This document shows positions 1 through 9,300 of a DNA stretch of 22,190 nt, one piece after another (positions within the stretch are counted from its first letter, which is position 1; each line of letters begins with the position of its first letter). Position numbers and translations under genes: made by a program. The notes under the pieces were generated by a model. The model had not been told where the DNA came from and made no database searches. It saw only the letters and a program-made list of their open reading frames with translations. This stretch comes from Auxenochlorella pyrenoidosa (Eukaryota > Chlorophyta > Trebouxiophyceae > Chlorellales > Chlorellaceae). The stretch lies in assembly GCA_001430745.1 (NCBI GenBank), contig KQ482050.1, positions 313,921 through 336,110 of the forward strand. The letters are read 5' to 3'.

Positions 1-50
1 GGTGGAGGTGGGGTGGGGGTGGGTGGGTGGGTGGGTGGGTGGGTGGGGGG
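1..50. repeat. (TGGG)n microsatellite in the last visible XPO1 intron
   Basis: About seven uninterrupted TGGG units with flanking G-runs. On the XPO1 sense strand this is a CCCA tract, so the pre-mRNA is C-rich and the plus strand could form G-quadruplexes. It lies inside the intron that follows exon 31, in which I see no further XPO1 exon down to position 1. Confidence 0.85.
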
Positions 51-59
51 TTCAAGGCC

Positions 60-155
60 AGGAGTGGCAAGCAAAGGGGGATGTTAGGGAGCTGAGGGGC
101 AAGCAGAAGGGGGGTTGTTGGGGGCTGAGGGGCAGGCAAAAGGGGCTCATAAGGG
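60..155. repeat. Imperfect ~32-bp tandem repeat, three units, in an XPO1 intron
   Basis: Three units start near 60, 92 and 124. Units 2 and 3 share CTGAGGGGCA(A/G)GCA(G/A)A(A)AGGGG; unit 1 is more diverged (GAGTGGCAAGCAAAGGGGG). All are intronic. No splice-site echo of exon 31 is evident here. Confidence 0.65.
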
Positions 156-328
156 GGCAGGGGGCGCTTCTGAAGGCTGGCGGGTGGTACAGGGTTGGCG
201 GGGCCAGGCGGCGAGGCGCACCGAACGTGGGGGCCTCGTGCCAGGGCAGCAACAACAGGATGCCGGGCTATCCACCCCCAGCCGGGCCTGGCCCGTCCTG
301 TACTGGCCAGCCCCCCTTTAGCCCCCAC

Positions 329-3300
329 CTGCACTTGCTGCGGTCGCAGGTTGGGGAACGACGTCGACAGTAGGTTCGTCACGTACCTGCAGAGGCACGG
401 GACGTTCCAAGTCAATAGATGTTAACAGGCGACAGGGGAGGGCTGACGTGCGCAGGCAGCCAGCGCTGCCGGCACATGATGGGAACGCAGCGCGGCTGCG
501 CTGGCGACTCACTGCTGCACGAAGGCTGCATTGGAGGGGTAGGCGGTGGGGCCCTGCGCGGCCACGTCCCACAGCGGCGCCGTGATGACGTCTGGCTGCT
601 GCAGACAGGACAAGGGCATGGGCAGCGGGGAGCGAGGGCTGTGAGGGTGCGGTGGGGGGGCTTTGATGCGAGTCGTGGGCCCTGTGGCTTCGCCAAGGGA
701 GCATGGCTGGCGCAGCAGGCTGGGGCAGCAGCCAAGGGCAGGCAGTGGAGGGGCCAGTGGCCTGCCCTGAACTGAGACCCTGCAAGGCTGGAAGGGGAGC
801 AGTGGCAGGGCCTTGCCTGCACGATGGTGAAGAGGTGGTGCAGGATGCGCGTCTGCAGCTTGAACCCGGGCTTGTGGAACGTGTCTGCAGCGCGGCGGGG
901 AGGGTGGCCAATGCACAATGGGTGGGTCCAGGTCGCGAGAGAGGGCAGGGCGGGTGTTTAACACACGGCCGGGCCGGTTGCCGGACTCATGGCACTCTGC
1001 ACTTAAGGCCAGCCTTTAACACAGGCTGTGCCCACCCTGCATACTCTGCAGATCACGCAGCCCACTGCTGGTCTGGCGGCGCTCCACCAGCCCACACTCC
1101 GGCTGCAACAGCTGAACAAACCACCCTGCTGCACTCAGCTGCGCGCATGGCCCCAAGGCACGTGCCAGCGCAGCCCGCGAGCAGGGCCCCTAGCCGCCGC
1201 CCACCCGCCATGGACGCCTACGCCTCCCGCACCACCCACCCGCCATGACCCCCAGGCCTCCCGAAACCACCCACCCGTCATGACCGCAAAGATCTCCTGC
1301 ACCAGCTGCGTGTAGAAGGCCTGGTGGAACTGGGTGGCCACGCCGCTGCCCACAAACATCACCAGCAGCTCGTGCAGCAGGTTGAGGCCTGCCGGGGGGC
1401 GGGGTGCAGGGTGGATGGGCTGGGATTGAGGTTGGGGTTCGTGGGTTTGGGGATAAAGGGAGGGGCACAGGGTGGGCGCCGCTCGCGCCTGGCTGCACAG
1501 TAACAGGCACAGATGGGCGAAGGCTCAGCAGCGGCCTCAGAAAGGACCACCAGGCGGCGGCGCCTTGCAGACCAGCACAGACGACTGCTGCACAGCGCCC
1601 CTGCTCAGCGAGTACATGGGTTTGCACCGGGGCGCCCAGCGCCCTCCGCCCGCCCCAACGCAGCCCTTCCCACCTGCCCTCACCCACCCACCCCCATACA
1701 CGGCACCCCCTCACGCAGCCCACCTGTGTCTGCAATGTTGCGCTCAGTGTGCCGGAAGGCCCAGATGATCGAGTCGATCACAAGCTTGAGCTGCGCCTGC
1801 GGGCATCAGGGAGAGCAGGGTGCGCGGCGGTCAAACGCGGCCCCAAAGACAGCTGGGAGCTGAGCGTGCCAAAGCGTCGGGGCACCGCCAGCCCTTGCAA
1901 GCCGCACGTGGCGGCAGGAGGCGCCGGCGGCGCAGCCGAAAGGCGCCTGCGCCTCCCAGGCTGCGCCCTGCGATTGCCCTCTTGGCTGCACCCGCCATTG
2001 TGGCGGCGCTGTGTCGCGGCGCCCTCTCACCGGGCTCATGGCAAAGAGGGTGGCGGAGCAGTGGTTGGTGATGGCGCGCAGCAGCGAGAAGAACTGCAGG
2101 CGGTGCTCGGGGTAGTCCTGCAGGCAGGTCGAGGGTGGGGGAGGGGGTGAGCCAAGGGGTGGGTGGGGGGGCGGCTGGGTGGAGGGGCGGGGGGAAGGGA
2201 GATGGGGAAAACAAGGGGGAGGTGACAAGGAAACAGTATCAAGGAGGCACGCGGGCAGCACTCGGGGTCCTTGAACAGGCCGGCCGGCCGGCTGGTAGGT
2301 AGGGAGAGGTGTGAAGCAGGGGGGGCCGAGGGGTGGCACACAGCAGCTGCCTGTCTGCCGGCCAGCCCCGCCCCGGTCATCCTTGCTCCCCTTCCTGCCC
2401 CCCCCCCCTTCCAAACATCTCACCTCGAAGTTGCGAGTGATCATCTGCAGTGTGCACTCGAAGACCGCAGTGAAGATCTTGGGCACCTGCATGTGGATGG
2501 ATGGGGAGAAGGGGCACCCCCATGGTGGACCAACAGCACCTCGACGCGCAGGGGCACAGGTGTAGCTGCGGCAGCGGCACATTCAGTGGTGGCGACCAGG
2601 CAGGGCCGGCAGCAGTGCAGGGCGGACGGGCCACGCAGCGCAGGGCGCGGCCCAGGGCGTGGCACCCAGCGCAGAGGGCTTGCGGTTATCGCGACGACCC
2701 GCGGAGCAGCGCAGCACTGCTGCGTGGCACCCTGTGCTCACCTCTGCCTCCATCTTGCTGCGCAGCCGGTTGATGATCATCGCAAACATGGACAGCACCT
2801 CGGCGTCGCTGCAGCGGGGGGCAAGAGGGGGAGGTGAGGGTGGAGAGCAGCAGGGGGTTGGGGCAGGGCTCTGCAGGCCGAGCAGGGCGGGGCAGGGGCC
2901 AAGCGCAGGGAGCGCAGGTATGCAGGGCCCCCGAGGGCCTGCCTGCATGCCGGTGCAAAAGCCGGTGCAAAGGCACGCGCAGCGACGGCGCAGCGCAACA
3001 CGCCGCCTTCCGCCCTCTCACCGTGCGTCCGGGTTGTTGCGAGCATAGTCGCCCAGGATCGGGTCCATCATGGCCGGCACGTACTGCATTGTACAACAAG
3101 GGGGCACGTACAGTTGTACAGTTGTGAGGCATTGTACAGCTGTACACCAAGCGGGCCCGGAACACAGCAGCAGGCGGGCTTGCAGGTGATCAGGCATGGC
3201 AGCGGCGCCAGCGCGGATTACAGCGCTGTCCCAGAGTACACAAGCAGGCGCTGAGAGCGCGGCCGCGCTGGGCAAAACACTGTTTGGTTGTGCAGCACAA

Positions 3301-6300
3301 TGCAACACCCCAGTGCGCACCAGGTCTGGCTCCTCGCGCACAACCGCGCACACGCACAATGCAACACTGTCCCAAGAGTGCAGCAGAATGCAACACCCCA
3401 CCTGGCTGGCCACCAGGTCTGGATCCTCAGACTTGTCCACCAGCGTCTCTATGAGCCGCAGCGTCACCTTCTTCACACTGCAAGGGGGCCCAGGGGATGA
3501 AGGGGATGCAGGGATGGCACATCAGCGGGCTGGTCGGGGTGGCGTGAGGGACGAAGGCTGGGCCGGTGGGGCCGCACAGCTTTAGTGAGTGCCCTCGCAG
3601 CGAGGCCACGCACAACTCTTCCTCCGCCCACCCACGCACACCCCCGCCCTAAAAAAACACACAGAGACACACACAGCACACACAAACCCCACCACCACTA
3701 CTACCACCCATGCCCCACCTGCGCATGAGCTTGACTGCCGTGGTTTTCGACGCGTGCGGCCCTCCTGTGGCAATGGCCGCGCTAATCAGCTCGCTATACA
3801 TCCTGCAGAGGCGAGGTGGCATGACAGGCACGCTCGGTTGAGACACGCAAGCCTTGTCGGTTGGCTTCGAATCGGCGCAGGCAGGCAGGCAGGCAGGCAC
3901 CGCAGAAGCTGTGGACGCAAGACCTAGGCTCAATTTGTAATCATCGGTGAATGCACGGCAGTCGGCTGGCAGCATCTGCACTGGCTGTTGAAGCCGCAGA
4001 CCAGTGGTGACAACCGTGAGCAGCAGGCATTTGCCGGGAGCAGGCCTCACTTGTAGACTGCCAGCATGTCGAGGAATATGAGGTTAAACTGCGACACAAA
4101 GGGGTGCCCCAGGCTGCTGCACACGCTGACGTTGGTCTGCGGGAGGGGCCAGGCGGGGCGGCAGGCAGGCAGGCGGCGTCGGCGCGCGCCCGGCCGTGCA
4201 TGCCACCAGTGGTTGGCGCAGAAGTGCCGCGCTGACAGGCAGGGCAGCCAGGCTCGATGCCGCGCTGGCAGCAGCTGGCACGGTCTCCGCTCTCCAGCAC
4301 ACCTCTCAGCTGTCCACAGCCCTGCACAGCCCTGCTCGTGCCGCCACCCAGGGCGCCGTTCCCCCCATGGCCTCACTGCCAGCTCACCTGCAGAATGTTC
4401 TGCACGTTGCGAATCACCTCCGTCTGCTTCAACACCTCCACATTCTGCTTGGCCTGCACAGCGGCAGCGGGGGGGAGGGAGCCAAAACTTGCCAAGGCAG
4501 CGCAGCAGCGACCCAAGCACAGCCGCGGACGCTGGGAAGCAACCCCCCCGCCGGGAGGACTGCAATCGCGGGCAGGTGGCGCACCCCCCTTGCCTGCGCC
4601 TGGCCCACCAATCGCCCAGCCACATGTCCCACCGCTTGCCTGCTCAATTATCTGGTGCCACGTGACGTTTGGTGGCCCCATGAGCCGCTGCAGGTACTCG
4701 TCTCGCCGCTTGGCATCTGCTCAGGGGTGGGCAGAGGGGGGGGGGCAAGACAACAGGGAGCTCTGCATTGCCTGCCAGTGTCGCACTTTCACCTAGGACT
4801 GCACTCAGGGCAGCAGTGCACTGCGCTGCATTAAAAGCCCAACCGTGCTGCACAGACTGGCCATCATGGTTTGTGGATGCCGGGCACTGGCTGTGCGTCT
4901 ACGCCACAAAGTCCAGGCGTGCAGGGCCCAGATGCCTGGCAGGGCGCCGCACCCGTGTCTGCCAAAGTCATGAGGCCCACGGCCGCCTAGAACATGTGCA
5001 TCTGATGAACGATTCACCCTGAAAAGTCACCCTAAGCTCGCACCCGTGTCTGCCGAGATCATGAGGCCCACGGCCTCGTAGAACATGTGTATCTGGTGCG
5101 TCTCCAGATCCTGGATCGTGGCCGACAGCCCCGTCAGCAGCTCCGAGATGAAGGGCTCAGACTCGCCCACCTAAGCCAAAGGAAAGGGCTGGGGTGCGCG
5201 TGTGTGTGTGCGGCGCGAAAAGCAGGCCCCCTTTTCCACGCCGGTCGCATTTGTGTGTGTGGGGTGGGGTGGGGTGGGGGGTGGGGGGTGGCAATGCAGA
5301 GGAGGGCAGGCAGGTGGGAACTGCCGCCGCCGCTCTGTGCGGAAGCCTTGTGCCAGGCAGCACACCAGACGAGGCACGACTCGAGGAGGCGCAGGCAGGG
5401 TTGGCAGGCCACGTCCCGCCCGCCCTCGCGCATGGTCTGCACACCTGAACGCTGATTCCCCCCACCCACGCACCTGCATGATCACAAACTTGCGCTTGCA
5501 CTTGGAGACGATCTTGAGGAAGGTCTCGCAGGCCATGTCCTGCGATGCAGCAGAGGCACGGGAGGTTGTGCACGGGTCAGGGAGGGCTCAAGAAAGCTTT
5601 GCTGCGAGGAGACGGTGTGGCAATGGCTCTCCTGCCTGCCAGGGCGGTCGGCCCGGGTAGGTGCCCTGCAGGGCCCCTGGACAGCCGCTGCCGCCCTGGA
5701 TGGGCGCGGATGCGCCGGCCTGCACGCATGCACAAGGGCGCATTGCACACTGCCCTGCCCCCCCCCCCAGCGAGGAATGAAAAGCACGCCCAGCAGGCGG
5801 GCGAAGCATGGAAAGCACGCCCAGCGGGCGGGGGCGCGCACCTGCACGCCCGGGTGCGTCTCGTGCATGAACTCGAACAGCTTGTTGACCACAGTCTTCA
5901 GGAACTTCCAGTGGTTGCGCAGAAAGCGGGGGTACTGCCCCACAACGTACCTGCAGGGCGGTGCGGTACAGATTGGCAGTACAGGTTGGCAGTACGGGAT
6001 GGGTGGGTGGGTGGGGTGGGAGTGGGAGGGGGGGGGCTGCAGCCCGAGGCGCATGCAGGGTGTGTGTGAAGCCCCAAGAGGGTGCGCAGATCGTGCGCAG
6101 CAAGCGACAGCCCATTGCCGTGCGCCCGACCTGCCCCACACCGCCCAGGGCGGCGCTGCGCCCGGCCTGCCCCACACATCCCAGGGCGGCACTCACATGA
6201 TGTTGGAGGCAATCACTGCCTTGTTGTCCTTCCCTCGCGTCACCTCACACAGGTTCAGCAGGTCCCGGATGACGGTGACCAAGAACCTGCAAGGGGGAGT

Positions 6301-9300
6301 GTGTGCGGGTGGGGGTGGGGGGTGGGGTGGGGGGTGGGGGGGAGGGGGGCGCAGGTGGCTGGCGCCTGGCGGCAGCACAGGGGACGCCTAGCGCGGCTGG
6401 AGGGTGCCAGGCAGGTGCGTATTCCTCATCCTGGCGCGCTGTATGTCGAGGAAGGCCCTCAGTGCCGGTGTGGCTTTCTCGTGACTGGCCACCGGCAACG
6501 CAAGGTTGCCTCCGCCGCGCGCCCGCGCGCCCCAGGCCGCAGGGCCCTGCCCAGCCGCACCTGTTTTCCTGCTCCTCCACCATGCTGCCGCTAATGCTGC
6601 CAATGGCCCAGCACAGGCGGTTGAGCGGCGCCCATCCAAGCTCGCGGCCATTCAGCTGCGCCTGCAGGCGGCCCCGGGCGGTCAAAGAGTAGGGGCGTCG
6701 TCGGGGGGGGCCATCGGCGCACGGGCAAAGCGCATCCCACACCGGTGCTGGCCCTCGCTGCAGCTCTGGGGCCCCTAGTCCCAACCGTGCGCGTTAACCC
6801 TGAGCCCAAATGCGTCCTGCTCTTGCTGCTCCCCGGACCCTGGTTGCTCACTCAGGCAAGCACCAGGCGCTGCTCGCCCTCGCCTGCACTCGCACCCACA
6901 GTTCAACACACCCAGGCAAACCAGGCAGGCAGGCAGGCACTCCACCAAAAAGGGATCCATTTTGGGTGAGAGCCCGCTGCTCTGCGACTGGCCCTCGGAC
7001 ACACCCTTTCGAGCGCAGTCAAGCAAGCAGCACGGCATGCCCTCAGGCAAGCAGTAAGGCATGCGGCCCTTCCCTGCTTGCCTGCAGGCGCAGCTTGTCC
7101 AGCATCTGGTGCTCGGTGTCGTCGTGGTCCAAGTGCGACAGGTACACCAGCGTCTCGTGCATCGTCTTGTACCGCGCCAGCACGTCTGCCCGGGGTGGGG
7201 GCGGGTGGGGCGAGGGTTGGGGGATTGGCGGGGTTGGGGGGTTGGCCCGGGGGGTGGGGTGGGGTTGGGGGGCGTTGACGGCTCACAAAGCTCCATACCA
7301 GTGCCAAACGCGCCGCTCTGCCCAGCATGCAAGGCGGGCGTCGGCGCCGCCCTGCCCTGACCCGCCCCTGGCGCTGCCTCACCTGTGTCCTTCATCGTTT
7401 CTCGCACCACATTTCCATTCTCGTCCTCCACTACAATGACCTGCGAAGGGGGAAGGGGAGAGAGGGGCAGCGGCCGCCCGGGGGAGGTTGAGGGAGCAGC
7501 AGCTGGCGAAGGGTATTTGGGACGGCAGGCTCTGCAGGAAGCCACTGGGGTGGTGCAATCCGGGCCGCGGCCCTCACTGAGCGGCAGCGGCAGTGCATGA
7601 GGGGCGCAGCCTTGGGCGCAGCAGCGGAACTGGCGGTGCCTTTTGAGCGCCGCGACCCTCACGCCTTGGCAGGCCCTGCCCAGGCAGTCTGTGCATGCCG
7701 CGCGAGAACCCACCTCCTCGGGCTTTGCCATGCGCGCAATCATGAGCGCACGCAGCTGGCTGAGCGTTTTTTGATACAGCGCCTTCCGCGCCACCGCCCC
7801 ACCGCCGGGCACCGCCGCCGCCGCGCCGCCAAATGCAAACTGCACCAGGGGCGTGGTACGGCGGCGCATGCTTGAGGGGGCGGGCGGGCAGGCGGATGTT
7901 ATCTGACGCGTGATGAGCACCGCAGACCAGCAGCCGCGCATGGGGCGCGGGCAGCGCCAAAAGGCAACAGGCGAGAGCAGCGGCAGGAGCTAATGGCCAG
8001 GGGCAGGCAGCGGGCAGCAGGCAGGCAGGTGTGTGGAGCGCACCGCTGGCGCCACCGCCGTGGAGGCCGGCTCCACCGTGCACACTGAGGAGTAGACGTC
8101 GGGCACGAAGAAGTTCCAGTACTCAAGGCAGATCTTGAACACCTGCGGCAGACCCGGGGGAGGCAGTTGCGGGCATCAGGGCAACGTGGCGCTGAGCTGG
8201 CAGGGTGCAGGGTGCAGCCAGACGGGGAGGGATACGGCCAGCGTGCAGCCGTTGTCCTGTGAAGTTGGCGATTGTGCTGTGGAGCTGGGGATGATTGTCA
8301 GCACCCGGCGCGTGCCCTGGGACCAAACAGAAATGCATCCGCGGGTGCACACGCGCAAGGTTTGGGAGAACACACGACGCCGAACACGGCAACAAGCGCC
8401 TGTTTGTACCAGGAACCAACATCTCAGGGACAACAACACCAACAGCAACCATGGCGGCGGCAAGAAGGGCAAACAGGGCGTACCTCGACGTCGTCCACGT
8501 ACGAGATGGCCACCAGCGTGCCTGAACAAGAAACCAAAATCTAAAATTTTAAGAAAACTGCACGCAAAACAGCAAAAAGCAGCGCAGCAGCGCACCTCGT
8601 CGTCGTCGACATAGGAGATGGCCACCAGCGTGTCCAGCCCCTGCACCAGCGCCGCCCGCAGCTCCTCGCCGCCCTCCAGCACGCCCAGGTGCGCGCGGAA
8701 GAAGGCAGCCAGGAAGAGCGCCAGGTTCTGCACGAACGCCTGGTCCTCGTCGCTGCCCCTGCCAGGGGGGAAGGGAAGAGGAGGGGGGGGGGGGGGGGGG
8801 GGGGTTGATGCACAGGGCGGTGCGCATGTGTGTGTGACACCACGGGCAGAGCAGCTGGGACGGCAGCAGAGGCAGCGACGATGCTGTCGCGTCCCGCGAG
8901 CGCACAGCGCAAGAGCGGGCATGCGCTTCGGCGGGCACAAGGTGCAAGCGAGGCCTGCTGTGCCTGCTGCAGGGCAACCCCGCCACTGCCCTTCCCAACA
9001 GCTTCCAGCCTCACGGACAGCAGGGGTGCCTCCATGTGCAGCGACACACACCCTCCAAAGTGCTGCCCTATCGACATTCCCCCTCTCCACCGACCCGCTC
9101 TGAGCCCACCCCCTTTCTACCAACCCGCCTGGCCGTGTCTGCCACCTGCCTGAGCCCACCCGCTCCCCAACCAACCCTGCCCAGACTCACTGAGCCCACC
9201 CGCTCTCACACCAACCCTGCCCACACCCCCTGCCCCCAGACCCCCTCTACCATTTCCTCCCACCCAAGCCCACCTGCTGTACGCCTCTGGGATGTTGGTG

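Noticed and set aside
1..50. TGGG array as a telomere or chromosome end
   Set aside because: Plant and algal telomeres are usually TTTAGGG or TTAGGG. This repeat is interrupted and lies within an intron of a gene that must continue leftwards.
1..328. A further XPO1 exon before the left edge
   Set aside because: No minus-strand frame shows the expected C-terminal CRM1 sequence (a segment like FxNGLY followed by RDFLVQxKEF). The region is repeats and pyrimidine-rich intron on the sense strand.
6775..7941. 388-codon minus-strand open frame
   Set aside because: It contains XPO1 exons 10 and 11 joined by untranslated intron and then drifts out of the XPO1 frame. The spliced model explains the conserved parts.
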